A stretch of DNA of 43,319 bases from Clostridiales bacterium (GTDB taxonomy: Bacteria; Bacillota; Clostridia; Peptostreptococcales; Anaerovoracaceae). The DNA is taken from positions 1 to 43,319 of the forward strand of contig SVCS01000006.1 of the NCBI GenBank assembly GCA_015058205.1, given 5' to 3'. Positions 1 to 8,211 of this stretch are shown piece by piece (position 1 is the first letter of the stretch; every line of letters begins with the position of its first letter). The translations under genes and the position numbers were made by a program. Below the pieces are notes generated by a model. That model saw nothing but the letters and a program-made list of their open reading frames with translations. It did no database searches and was not told the origin of the DNA.

Positions 1-71
1 GCGCATGATCTCTTGAATCTCTTCAGAGCACTTTCTAAGCTTTCATTTTCTCTTACGATTACCTGTGCCAT
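1..71 (-). CDS. rpsU: 30S ribosomal protein S21, N-terminal part (cut by window edge)
   Basis: S21 is a small basic protein of the 30S subunit that helps 16S rRNA engage mRNA during initiation. The 23 complete codons seen begin MAQVIVRENESLESALKRFK, which is the characteristic S21 start; the rest lies outside the window. The ATG at 71 is fixed by a full AAGGAGGT ribosome site at 88-81. A good sigma-A promoter lies upstream (187-159), so the gene can be transcribed independently of the HIT gene before it. The mtaB-HIT-rpsU order is common in Clostridia, which supports the call despite the short fragment. Confidence 0.93.
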   Translation of the reverse strand, partial: MAQVIVRENESLESALKRFKRSC

Positions 72-158
72 TCCCGTTTCACCTCCTTGACTTTTTTAGT
101 TTTTCGTCTTGAAAACGGTCCTTGTCGTAATGACAAAGGTCATCCTGCAACGTCAGTT

Positions 159-187
159 ATTATACAATCACTGAGCCTGTAATGCAA
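159..187 (-). promoter_or_regulatory. Sigma-A promoter of rpsU
   Basis: On the minus strand a -35 TTGCAT (187-182) and a perfect -10 TATAAT (164-159) are separated by exactly 17 bases. Transcription would start near 152 and give a leader of about 80 bases. The leader holds a small hairpin, CCTTTGTC pairing with GACAAGG, near 115-140. Spacing and sequence are near consensus. Confidence 0.75.
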
Positions 188-221
188 GACATATTTTCAT
201 CGGCACGGAGGCTCCTTTTCA

Positions 222-563
222 TCAGCCTGGAGGCCAGGTCAGTTTTCTCTTGCCAAGAATGTGAAGATGCAGATGCTGTACCGTCTGCAGTCCGTCCTCG
301 CCGCAGTTGATCACGACTCTGTATCCATTCTCCAGCTCAAGCTGCGCAGCGATATCCTTGATCTTCAGCATCATATAAGCCAGAATATCCGCGTCTTCCT
401 CTGTCACATCATCGATGGATGCGATGTGCTTTTTCGGGATGAGCAGGCAGTGTACCGGAGCCTGCGGATCCACATCGTGGAAGCAGAGCACCTTATCGTC
501 TTCATAAACCTTGTTGGATGGTATCTCGCCATCTCTGATTTTACAGAATAAACAATCGCTCAT
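222..563 (-). CDS. HIT family (HINT-like) nucleotide-binding hydrolase
   Basis: A 113-residue cytoplasmic protein of the histidine triad family, whose members hydrolyse phosphoramidate or phosphoester bonds of purine nucleotides; the physiological substrate of bacterial HINT proteins is usually unknown. The C-terminal triad HLHLHIL is intact (three His alternating with hydrophobics), and the protein ends WPPG as HINT proteins do. The N-terminus CLFCKIRDGEIPSNKVYEDD is also typical. The ATG at 563 is preceded by TAAGGAGA (578-571). It lies 86 bases after mtaB, with a hairpin between them, and is probably cotranscribed with it. Length is normal for the family. Confidence 0.93.
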   Translation of the reverse strand: MSDCLFCKIRDGEIPSNKVYEDDKVLCFHDVDPQAPVHCLLIPKKHIASIDDVTEEDADILAYMMLKIKDIAAQLELENGYRVVINCGEDGLQTVQHLHLHILGKRKLTWPPG

Positions 564-630
564 AGTATTATCTCCTTATCTCTATGAAATAAATGATTCG
601 CTGCCATAGTGCAACAGCTGCGTTATCATT

Positions 631-647
631 GTGCAGCAATGCTGCAC
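631..647 (-). other. Intercistronic hairpin between mtaB and the HIT gene
   Basis: GTGCAGC (631-637) and GCTGCAC (641-647) are perfect complements around a 3-base loop, starting two bases after the mtaB stop codon. No run of T follows on the minus strand, so this looks like an mRNA processing or 3'-end stability structure rather than a terminator. Confidence 0.55.
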
Positions 648-649
648 GA

Positions 650-2101
650 TTATTGTACCACACTTGCGGCAATTCCGTCCTGAAAAACTACATCAAATCT
701 CACTTTTGCGAATGCGCCGAGCTGCTCTTCGCCGATTCCTCTGGTCGGCACATACACTCTGATGTAATTCCCCGTATAGCCAGTGAGCAGCTTGTCACCT
801 TTCATGATGCCGGAACCTTCCTCATTGGCTGACACGATTTCTTCGAACAGAACCGTCTCCGTTCTTCCGACCTCTGCAGCTGCAATGTTTCGTTCAAAAA
901 ATACCTTCGCCGCTTCGCTGCTGACTTTTTGAAGTTCATCACTCCTCTTCTGCTTGACCTGCGGAGAAACCTGTTCCTTCATCTCAGCCGCCTTTGTCTT
1001 CGGCCTTTTGGAGTAACGGAAGATGTGGGTTTTGCAAAAGCTGCACTCTTTGACCAGCCTGCAGCTGTCCTCAAAATCTCTGTCTTTCTCTCCCGGGAAT
1101 CCGACGATGATATCTGTTGAGATTCCGTAACACGGATCAAACTGGTATAAGGCGTCCACCATTTCCACGTACTGGCTTCTGTCATATGGCCTGTTCATGG
1201 ACTTGAGCACCTTGTCACTGCCGCTCTGGGCGGACATGTGCAGGTGATGGCACAGCTTATCGTACCGGAACAGCCTCTTCACATAATCTGCATTGACGAC
1301 GGCAGGTTCCAGAGAACTGAGCCGGATTCTGAACTCTCCCGTCAGCGCATTCACCGCTGCGATTGCTTTCTCGATGCCGTACAGGCCGTCATCTACTGTG
1401 GTTGGTGCTGGTGCTCCATCTTCTGTATCTGTTGCTTTTGCAGCATAGAGGTCGCGGCCTTCCATTCCGTACATGGCAGTATTGATGCCTGTCAAAACCA
1501 GTTCCTTGTATCCGGCTGCAATGAGTGCCCTCGCTTCTTCCACGATATCTTCCAGCGCCCTGCTCCTGACCGGTCCTCTCGCATACGGAATGACGCAGTA
1601 GGAACAAAACCGGTTGCACCCTTCCTGGACCTTGATGTACGCGCGGGTGCGGTTCTCTGTACTGGTCACTCTTCCCATCTCGTCGAACACACCAAGTTCC
1701 TCGTATGGGTGGATCCGCTCAAATACGCCGTTGCTGTCTGCCGCACCATCGTCTGTACGGTGCCGAATCGTTTCTTCGATGTAATCAATCAGCGTGCTCT
1801 TCTCATTGGTACCTGTGACGATGTCGACGCCTTTGATCGCCGTCACCTCATCCGGGCTGATCTGGGCATAGCACCCAGTGACCGCGATAATGCTGTCCGG
1901 ATTGATTTTCTTCATCCGGCGGATGTACTGACGGGACTTCTTGTCCGCAATGGCTGTGACTGTGCACGTATTGATCACGTAAACATCAGCGAACTCCCGC
2001 TCGTCCACGGTCTCCCAACCCCGGCTGCGGAACATCTGCGCCATCGCTTCCGATTCATATTGATTCACTTTGCATCCAAGTGTGTGAAATGCTACCTTCA
2101 T
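650..2101 (-). CDS. mtaB: tRNA (ms2t6A37) methylthiotransferase MtaB
   Basis: MtaB is a radical-SAM enzyme that adds a methylthio group to t6A at position 37 of tRNAs reading ANN codons. The UPF0004 N-domain carries its three cluster cysteines (in HTLGCKVNQ, NTCTVT and TGCYAQ). The radical-SAM cluster motif is CNRFCSYC (Cx3Cx2C), followed by IPYARGPVRSR. A C-terminal TRAM-like domain closes the protein, 483 residues in all. The ATG at 2101 gives MKVAFHTLGCK, the usual MtaB start. A TTG seven codons earlier at 2122 is open and has GAAGGA just upstream, so a longer form cannot be excluded. An acidic, Pro/Ala/Thr-rich insert of about 20 residues follows the GINTAMYG segment. In many Clostridia this gene directly follows rsmE; here a 9.8-kb block separates them. 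Confidence 0.95.
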   Translation of the reverse strand: MKVAFHTLGCKVNQYESEAMAQMFRSRGWETVDEREFADVYVINTCTVTAIADKKSRQYIRRMKKINPDSIIAVTGCYAQISPDEVTAIKGVDIVTGTNEKSTLIDYIEETIRHRTDDGAADSNGVFERIHPYEELGVFDEMGRVTSTENRTRAYIKVQEGCNRFCSYCVIPYARGPVRSRALEDIVEEARALIAAGYKELVLTGINTAMYGMEGRDLYAAKATDTEDGAPAPTTVDDGLYGIEKAIAAVNALTGEFRIRLSSLEPAVVNADYVKRLFRYDKLCHHLHMSAQSGSDKVLKSMNRPYDRSQYVEMVDALYQFDPCYGISTDIIVGFPGEKDRDFEDSCRLVKECSFCKTHIFRYSKRPKTKAAEMKEQVSPQVKQKRSDELQKVSSEAAKVFFERNIAAAEVGRTETVLFEEIVSANEEGSGIMKGDKLLTGYTGNYIRVYVPTRGIGEEQLGAFAKVRFDVVFQDGIAASVVQ

Positions 2102-2125
2102 AATGCAACCATTATAATGCAAAAT

Positions 2126-2164
2126 CCTTCAGATATCACACTATTATTATTTTAATTCTGAAGG
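2126..2164. repeat. CCTTCAG-N25-CTGAAGG palindromic repeat, copy 1
   Basis: CCTTCAG at 2126-2132 pairs with CTGAAGG at 2158-2164 across 25 bases. Two further copies with the same arms and 25- or 24-base centres lie after addA (19159-19197 and 19233-19270). The centres do not resemble each other, so arms and spacing are what is conserved. This copy lies just upstream of mtaB and could fold in its leader; its GAAGG arm is the only ribosome-site-like sequence near the mtaB start. Confidence 0.6.
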
Positions 2165-2202
2165 TTTCTCGTGGTTTTTCCTGACTGCCCCATAAACAGT
2201 AA

Positions 2203-2230
2203 GAAACCGGCAATTTAACTTGCCGGTTTC
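2203..2230 (-). terminator. Terminator hairpin after the C39 lipoprotein gene
   Basis: GAAACCGGCAA (2203-2213) and TTGCCGGTTTC (2220-2230) form a perfect 11-bp stem with a 6-base loop, about 45 bases after the stop codon. The T-run on the minus strand is weak (TTTCTTACTGTTT), so termination may be partial. It marks the end of the accessory block. Confidence 0.65.
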
Positions 2231-2272
2231 CAATAATCGTTTCTTTGGCTTGTCTATTTCAAAAGCGGGCTG

Positions 2273-4372
2273 TTACTGTTCGATGCCCAGTGCTTCGATA
2301 ACATCCTCATGTCCTTCTGCAGGGAATGCTGCTATGAAGTAATTGTGCTTGTAAGTATCATCGAAGCTTGAATAGAATCCGTATACCAGTCTCTCGAATC
2401 CTTCGATCAGATAGCCGTCCTGGTTGTGGTCGGTGGTATCATACGGATCTGCCATAATGAGCACGTCGTCCTGTGTCTTTTCCTTGGTGCCCATGTCGTC
2501 ATATCCGATGACAACCTGCCAGTGACCGCCCCATTCATCCCAGCCGACCATGATTGGAATATCGTTATCCAACAGATAAGGAATCAGTCCAGGCCACTCT
2601 TCCAGTGTGCCTGCCTGCAGGCAGTAATCGCCAACATATGATTCTTCTCCGTCAGGATCCGGTTCGCCGTCAGCATTCTTCAGATCCTTGGTGGTGATCC
2701 AAACCCAATCCTGATCATAGGTATCGTTCATGTACTGGAAAATCTGTTCCATCTCATCAAGATAAGTTGGACCCAGTTTGCCATCGCCTCTGATGTGCAT
2801 GAGGGACATATCTGTTTCGCCTTCATTCTTGCCGAACCAGTTTGTTACCATGGCAGCTGAAGTCGGGCCGCAGCTGTACTCAGATGCCTGCTGCAGGGTC
2901 TGGAAATTGCTCAGAACATGCAGTGTATCGGAGTCTTCCAGGTTGTAGCAGTCGATGAACTTGTAGTATGGAGAGTTGTCGTGGTCTCCGGATCTCTCGT
3001 ATCCTTCTTCCGCAGCGCCTCCAAGTCCGTTTTCGCCAACAGGAAGTGCACCTTCTTCTTCAGGATCCATCTCTGTAGCATCCTTATAGTATGCCTGGAT
3101 GTCTTCTGCTGTCTTGCCGTAAGACATCTTGTTGTCATCTGTGAATACGCCCTTGTTGGTTTCATCAGGAACAATTCCTTCACCCTTTTCCATCTTGTAT
3201 TCCCATTCATCCGGAATGGCTACCAGGAACTTGGTGCCAGTGACAATAGGTTCCTCAACGGATCCCTCATCACCGTAATAAGATGTGCATGTTCCATAGA
3301 TGAGTCTCTCATAGGACTCAATGTAATATCCGTTGTTATCCTGGTCCGTTGTGTCATAGGAGTCCATCATGATGCAAACGTCATCCAGAGTATCTTCGGT
3401 TCCCATGTTGTCGAATCCGATGATTGTCTGCCAGTGCCATCCGTACGGATTCCACTCAACCATGATCGGGTGTCCCTGTTTCAGCTGTTTCTGCACCCAC
3501 TTAGGATCTGCCAGCTTGTCAGGATCTGACTCCGATGAAACAAATGTCCATCCGCAAGTGAGTCCCAGATCCGCCAGGTTTTCAAATACATTCTGGAGAT
3601 ACTTAACATCAGTACCGACTTCCAGTTCATCTGTCTCTCTGAGCATTCCCAGATCTGTATCATTCAGTCCGTTTCTCATGCCGTACCAGTCAAGTGCACA
3701 CAGTGCTGAGCAGCATCCGCATGACCAGCCGTTCGGCTGCAGATAGGTTCCGTAATGCGGAAGAATGGTCAGTGTATTACCGGAAACAGTGTTGTAGAAA
3801 TCAATATCTGTCCAATAAGAAATCTTCTTGCTGTTCGAGAAGTCGTCTGCTCCGGAATAGTCACTTACGCCAAATCCGCTCAGCAGTCTTTCACCATACG
3901 GAATGGTCGACTCGTCGCCGTATACTTCCAGTCCTGTTTCATCTTCAACCGCAGGTTCTGTTTCCGCTCCGACACCTTCCGCCCATGCCATGGACGAATC
4001 CCAGTATCCTTCGGCATCTGCAAAATCAACAACCTGGACTTTGTCTGCCTTTTCGTTTCCATCCTCATCAATGAGCCTTACGAAGTTGCCCTTGACGGTT
4101 TTATTGTTCAGCTTCGCCTGCTCAAATTCCTCACTATCGGCATTCCATTCCTCGCACGCTGCTGATTCATCCAGCTCAGTGAAGTTCAGTGTACCGTCAT
4201 CTGTGATTCCCATCGTAAGCGCAAACGGCATGATTGTTCCGTCCGGATCCGCTTCAACCTGACCAAGCGTAGGGCCCTCCGGCTCCGCCGCTTCCTGTTC
4301 TCCGCCGCACCCTGTGAAGGAGAACGCGCAGATGGTCATCAGTGATAGAAGAATCGCAATTGTCTTTTTCAT
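2273..4372 (-). CDS. Lipoprotein with two tandem C39-like (papain-fold) domains
   Basis: A 699-residue exported protein. The N-terminus is a lipoprotein signal, MKKTIAILLSLMTICAFSFT followed by GC, so Cys22 should be lipidated and the protein held on the outer face of the membrane. Two homologous modules follow an acidic linker. Module 1 has GWSCGCCSALCALDWYG, later GWHWQTIIGFD and MMDSYDTTDQDNNGY. Module 2 has YSCGPTSAAMVTNWFG, GGHWQVVIGYD and MADPYDTTDHNQDGY. Cys, His and Asp in this order match C39-like cysteine peptidases (Peptidase_C39_2 type), so both may be active; no substrate is evident. The ATG at 4372 is chosen over one at 4396 because AGGGAGG (4386-4380) sits 7 bases before it. 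The gene has its own promoter and terminator. Confidence 0.85.
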   Translation of the reverse strand: MKKTIAILLSLMTICAFSFTGCGGEQEAAEPEGPTLGQVEADPDGTIMPFALTMGITDDGTLNFTELDESAACEEWNADSEEFEQAKLNNKTVKGNFVRLIDEDGNEKADKVQVVDFADAEGYWDSSMAWAEGVGAETEPAVEDETGLEVYGDESTIPYGERLLSGFGVSDYSGADDFSNSKKISYWTDIDFYNTVSGNTLTILPHYGTYLQPNGWSCGCCSALCALDWYGMRNGLNDTDLGMLRETDELEVGTDVKYLQNVFENLADLGLTCGWTFVSSESDPDKLADPKWVQKQLKQGHPIMVEWNPYGWHWQTIIGFDNMGTEDTLDDVCIMMDSYDTTDQDNNGYYIESYERLIYGTCTSYYGDEGSVEEPIVTGTKFLVAIPDEWEYKMEKGEGIVPDETNKGVFTDDNKMSYGKTAEDIQAYYKDATEMDPEEEGALPVGENGLGGAAEEGYERSGDHDNSPYYKFIDCYNLEDSDTLHVLSNFQTLQQASEYSCGPTSAAMVTNWFGKNEGETDMSLMHIRGDGKLGPTYLDEMEQIFQYMNDTYDQDWVWITTKDLKNADGEPDPDGEESYVGDYCLQAGTLEEWPGLIPYLLDNDIPIMVGWDEWGGHWQVVIGYDDMGTKEKTQDDVLIMADPYDTTDHNQDGYLIEGFERLVYGFYSSFDDTYKHNYFIAAFPAEGHEDVIEALGIEQ

Positions 4373-4400
4373 TAACAGCCTCCCTTCTACATTCATACAC

Positions 4401-4416
4401 TACTGCAAAAGCAGTA
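4401..4416 (-). other. Small leader hairpin before the C39 lipoprotein gene
   Basis: TACTGC (4401-4406) and GCAGTA (4411-4416) are perfect complements around a 4-base loop in the transcribed leader, 15 bases upstream of the ribosome site. It may protect the 5' end; no known riboswitch is recognisable. Confidence 0.4.
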
Positions 4417-4443
4417 CCTATATCCTCTCCACCTTATGCATAA

Positions 4444-4473
4444 ATTATATCTTCTAACAGGTCTTCTTTGCAA
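4444..4473 (-). promoter_or_regulatory. Promoter of the C39 lipoprotein gene
   Basis: Minus-strand -35 TTGCAA (4473-4468) and perfect -10 TATAAT (4449-4444) are separated by 18 bases. It lies immediately downstream of the terminator of the preceding surface-protein operon, so the lipoprotein is an independent sigma-A type transcription unit. The predicted leader is about 65 bases. Confidence 0.65.
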
Positions 4474-4480
4474 CAAATGC

Positions 4481-4532
4481 ACAAAAAAACAAACTGATCC
4501 TCCAAGGTGAATCTATTGGAGAATCAGTTTGT
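4481..4532 (-). terminator. Intrinsic terminator of the surface-protein operon
   Basis: A long hairpin pairs ACAAACTGATCCTCCAA (4489-4505) with TTGGAGAATCAGTTTGT (4516-4532), with one mismatch. On the minus strand it is followed at once by GTTTTTTTG (T-run 4488-4482). This is a canonical Rho-independent terminator 44 bases after the last gene of the operon. Confidence 0.9.
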
Positions 4533-4575
4533 CCCTTAACGGAAAAGAAAGTTAGTGTAATAGTATTTTTTTCTG

Positions 4576-6705
4576 TTATTTCACATCTACAGCAACTGCC
4601 TGTCTAGCACCGTTGGCCGCAAATACATAAACAGTACATTTACCTTTCGCCTTTGCGGTAATCACTCCTGCGCCGCTGACTGTTGCTACTCCAGGGTTGG
4701 AGCTGATATAGCGGAGCACCTTTGTGTGTGTCGCCGGCATCAGTTTCTTGTTCTTCTTGAGCTTGTTAACCTTCGCATTGATCTTATAGCTCTTGCCTGC
4801 CTTCAGTGTTACCTTCTTCGTGTTCACCGTAACACTCTTCGGATTCGTGTACTTGCCCATCTTGCCGGATGTGAATATGTGCATTGTATTGCTCATGGCG
4901 AGATACGTCTTTTTGCCGTTCTGCATCTTCCATGCCTTGACATAGAGCTTGTATTTCTTCTTGGCCTTCAGACCCTTCTTCGTCCATGCAAAGGTCTTGT
5001 TGCCTTTGATTGTTTTGATCAGCTTCTGTGTATGCTTTTCTGCCCCATTGTCACAGTCGCACATGAATATGTCATAACCCCCTGCGCCCTGGTATTTCAT
5101 CCAGTCGATTTTCAGTGCCTTCTTGCCCTTGGCTTTAGCCTTTGCCAGGAAGACCTGCTTTACCGCTTTTGGCGTCGTATCCTGAGCCGCTTCAATAATT
5201 ACATGATCCGCGATAGCACTAGCGTCGTATACTGTTTCGATTCCTTCGTTCGGGACGCTTTTGACAACGCCGCCCTTTGGAAGTACGACTTTAAGATTTT
5301 TGCCTTTGTTGATTTTCTTTGAGAAAATCGCAGGAGTTTCCGGTTCAGCGGCGATTGCTTCCACGCGCGTCGCATATTTGCCTTTGCCCGTATAGCTCAT
5401 ATTGATTTCACCCATGGCAGCTATTCCGTATACCGATTCTGCTGTCACCTTGGAATCTTTAATGTTGATTTTGTAAGTTGACTCATCGGCTGGCTCTACC
5501 ATACCACCAAAATCATCTGCCTTAATGGCGGCAATACCGAAATGAGACCCTTTGGCATCGACCTGGCTGTTTTCAATTGAAATCATGTGTCCAAGAATTG
5601 TCTCAGGGCCATAGTATCCATAGCTTTCGCACTCTGCGCTGACTGTTGAATTCTTGATTGTAATGTTGTCTATTGTCTGTATGGCACCAAGGGCTGTCAC
5701 TGTCGAATCGTTTATGATCAGATCACCGCGCAGTCCGGATTCTTCAATGCCAAAAGTGAGTGCAGCTCCGCCTTTCGATTCCGCTTCTACGGTTCCATTG
5801 TTGATCTTGCAATCTCCCCCGTTCCAGAAGATGGCAATGCCGCCTTCGTCATTGGTTGCTTTGGCTATGACCGTTGCGTTGCTGATATCTATGCTTTCGT
5901 TGGCTCTTATCCCGTCTGCATATTTCCCTGTTGATGTCGCATATAACGTACTATTCTTGACAATGAGGTTTTCTGTTCGAATTGCTTCCCCATATTTGGT
6001 TTCCGTTGTTAATGTCCCGCCATTCACACTTAACCTCGGTGCATGAACGGCACAAGTACCAGCCCTTTCGCTATCGGTTTTCACTGTAACGTTTCCACTG
6101 TTTATTGTCAAACCACGCTCAGCATAGATGGCGTTGAAACCTCCGAACACATTGAGGGTTCCTGTTCCCTCAACCGTCAGATCACCTCCAACTACTTCAA
6201 TGGCATAATCTTCATTGCCGTCGCCGACGATATTAACTCCTTCCAGTTTCAGTGTCAGATCGATATTCATTGCGGAAATACAGATATCATTACCTAAATC
6301 GGAAAAGAAATCCGTAATCGTTGCATTGTTCAGCGTCAGCGTGCCTTTTGTTTCATTGCCAACGTAGGTCCAGCCCTCGCCGCTTGTTGTTTCAGAGGTC
6401 ACTTGAACTCCGCCGATCCAGAGCTTGTACTCTGCTGCTGTCTCGTCGTCCCCTGCAGCTTTTACTACCGGTTCTTCGTTCACTTCAGCTTCAGGTGCTT
6501 CTTCACCTACAACTTCTTCCTCTGTAACTTCTTCCTCTGCAGCAGGTAATTCCTCGTCTGCTACCGGTGCCTCTTCATTCGTGACCACCGGCTGCCCTTC
6601 ATCATCTTCTGCTGCAAAAGCGATTCCTGTGCCCAGCGGCGCCATGGCAAATACCATGACTGCCGCCATCAGCATGGATAGTGCTTTTGTCTTAATCTGT
6701 TTCAT
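4576..6705 (-). CDS. Secreted surface protein with parallel beta-helix-like repeats, Fn3-like and Big2-like domains
   Basis: A 709-residue exported protein. The signal peptide (MKQIKTKALSMLMAAVMVFA, cleavage near IAFAAE) is followed by a stalk of Glu/Ala/Pro/Val to about residue 85. Residues about 90-480 are short repeats of the type ITIKNSTVSAE / LIINDSTVTA / LTINSGNVTVK, as in right-handed beta-helices. Then come a lysine-rich Fn3-like segment (about 520-620) and a C-terminal Ig-like Big2 type segment with VLRYISSNPGVATVSG and GVITAKAKGKCTVYV. There is no LPXTG anchor, so the lysine-rich domains may hold it to anionic wall polymers (inference). The ATG at 6705 is chosen because GGAGG (6718-6714) is 8 bases upstream; ATGs at 6711 and 6720 overlap the ribosome site. 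It lies 21 bases after the previous gene and is last in the operon. Confidence 0.82.
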   Translation of the reverse strand: MKQIKTKALSMLMAAVMVFAMAPLGTGIAFAAEDDEGQPVVTNEEAPVADEELPAAEEEVTEEEVVGEEAPEAEVNEEPVVKAAGDDETAAEYKLWIGGVQVTSETTSGEGWTYVGNETKGTLTLNNATITDFFSDLGNDICISAMNIDLTLKLEGVNIVGDGNEDYAIEVVGGDLTVEGTGTLNVFGGFNAIYAERGLTINSGNVTVKTDSERAGTCAVHAPRLSVNGGTLTTETKYGEAIRTENLIVKNSTLYATSTGKYADGIRANESIDISNATVIAKATNDEGGIAIFWNGGDCKINNGTVEAESKGGAALTFGIEESGLRGDLIINDSTVTALGAIQTIDNITIKNSTVSAECESYGYYGPETILGHMISIENSQVDAKGSHFGIAAIKADDFGGMVEPADESTYKINIKDSKVTAESVYGIAAMGEINMSYTGKGKYATRVEAIAAEPETPAIFSKKINKGKNLKVVLPKGGVVKSVPNEGIETVYDASAIADHVIIEAAQDTTPKAVKQVFLAKAKAKGKKALKIDWMKYQGAGGYDIFMCDCDNGAEKHTQKLIKTIKGNKTFAWTKKGLKAKKKYKLYVKAWKMQNGKKTYLAMSNTMHIFTSGKMGKYTNPKSVTVNTKKVTLKAGKSYKINAKVNKLKKNKKLMPATHTKVLRYISSNPGVATVSGAGVITAKAKGKCTVYVFAANGARQAVAVDVK

Positions 6706-6726
6706 CTTCATATCCTCCATGCTTTT

Positions 6727-8184
6727 TTATTTTTTCTTGACATTGATCGTGAACGTCACTGTCTTAGTTGCATTCTTGAAATATTTGTTTCCTGCTGCAG
6801 TTACCCTGACTGTGACTCTGTACGATCCCTTCTTGAGCTTTTTCTTCACAGTGACAGTACCGTTGGAAGCCACTGAAATCTTCTTGTTGCCGGATACCTT
6901 CTTGTAGGTCACTTTGCCCTGGGCTCTGGTGACAGACAGAACTCTTGATACTGCGAGAGTCTGTGCCTTTTTCTTCAGCTTTTTGTACTTGATCTTGACT
7001 GTCTTGCCTTTGAGCGTCATTGTGTTTGCCTTCTTTGTCGGCTTAACTGTCGGCGCAACGTACTTGATGGTTCCCTTTTTGGCGTTGCTGCCATCTTTGT
7101 TGACAACAGTATAGTAGCCCTTGTAAGTTCCGATCATTCCGCCTTCAGGATCTGTAATTTTTACGTTCGTGCCGAAGACCGGCTCATTTACGTCGAAATC
7201 AAACGCCCTGGTGTACCCCTCATCGCTCATTGTGCTGGCAGTGATGCAGCCGCCGGTCATTTCAAATGTACCGTCTGCGTATAATCCCTTATCATTTCCT
7301 GTCAGGTTCAGACTTCCGCCGGAGATGACGGTTTTGTTATGAACCCAAAGACCCATTCCATACTGTTCAGCAATTGCGTTGACCGTGCCGCCGGACATAT
7401 TGAATTCCATACAGCCAAGTGCTCCATTCGTATATTGTATTATATTATTGTCTACTGTTAGCGTTCCGCCGCTGACGTTCAATGTGTTTTCCGCGTAAAA
7501 TGGAGACCATGTTTGTGCGCTGTCCGCGATGGTCATTTCAAATGAGCCACCCTTCATGTTGAAGTTCTGACGTGCATAAATCCCGAATCCTGCTGTCATA
7601 TTGACAAAGACGTTGCCGCTTTCCATGTTGATATCTGACGCTTGAACAGAATAGTTGTTACTACGGTCAGCCTCGATTGTGAGCTTGTGTTTTTCATCCC
7701 CTCTGATTGTCAGATTGTAGATTGGTCCAACCCATTCTTTCGCTTCATAGTCATATGTCCGGGCATCTCCATTGACACCATTGATCGTGCAATCCGTGTC
7801 TATATACAGAATGATATCGTTATTTAATTTCAGATAGCCATTTGCATCAAGGAGACCAGGATAATTGAGGATGTCACTAGCATAGATGTATGGAGAAACC
7901 GCTTTTGCTTCAACCGCTCCCTCAGTTTCTGCGGCTGCTCCAGTTTCTCCATTAACCGCAGCAGCTTCCTCTGCAGCGGCCGGTGCTTCTTCATCCACAA
8001 CCGGCGCTTCTTCCTCTACAACCGGCTCTTCTTCATCCACAATTGGTGTTTCTTCGTCTGCAGCCACCGGCTGCCCTTCATCGCCTTCTGCTGCAAAGGC
8101 AACCCCAGCGCCCAGCGGTGCCATGGCGAATACCATGACGCCTGCCATCATCATGGCAATCAGTTTCGTTTTCATCTTATTCAT
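6727..8184 (-). CDS. Secreted surface protein with beta-helix-like repeats and lysine-rich C-terminal domain
   Basis: A 485-residue exported protein, second of three related surface proteins. Its signal peptide (AGVMVFAMAPLGAGVAFAAE) is nearly identical to those of its neighbours. An acidic Glu/Ala/Pro/Val stalk follows to about residue 90. The middle has SGG-type repeats (LNVSGGTLTV, FNMSGGTVNA, TVISGGSLNL, FEMTGGCITA) suggesting a beta-helix. The last 105 residues are lysine-rich and Ig-like (KKANTMTLKGKTVKIKYKKL, then VTYKKVSGNKKISV), shared with the next protein upstream (8212-9240). AGGAGGT (8198-8192) lies 7 bases before the ATG at 8184. No anchor motif or catalytic signature is seen; adhesion or wall binding is an inference. 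Confidence 0.8.
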   Translation of the reverse strand: MNKMKTKLIAMMMAGVMVFAMAPLGAGVAFAAEGDEGQPVAADEETPIVDEEEPVVEEEAPVVDEEAPAAAEEAAAVNGETGAAAETEGAVEAKAVSPYIYASDILNYPGLLDANGYLKLNNDIILYIDTDCTINGVNGDARTYDYEAKEWVGPIYNLTIRGDEKHKLTIEADRSNNYSVQASDINMESGNVFVNMTAGFGIYARQNFNMKGGSFEMTIADSAQTWSPFYAENTLNVSGGTLTVDNNIIQYTNGALGCMEFNMSGGTVNAIAEQYGMGLWVHNKTVISGGSLNLTGNDKGLYADGTFEMTGGCITASTMSDEGYTRAFDFDVNEPVFGTNVKITDPEGGMIGTYKGYYTVVNKDGSNAKKGTIKYVAPTVKPTKKANTMTLKGKTVKIKYKKLKKKAQTLAVSRVLSVTRAQGKVTYKKVSGNKKISVASNGTVTVKKKLKKGSYRVTVRVTAAGNKYFKNATKTVTFTINVKKK

Positions 8185-8211
8185 CGTACTTACCTCCTGT
8201 TCAGCCGCTAA

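Noticed and set aside
2102..2122. TTG at 2122 as the mtaB start
   Set aside because: It would add MHYNGCI before the usual MKVAFHTLGCK start, and GAAGGA is only two bases away from it. The ATG at 2101 is preferred, although its own ribosome site is weak.
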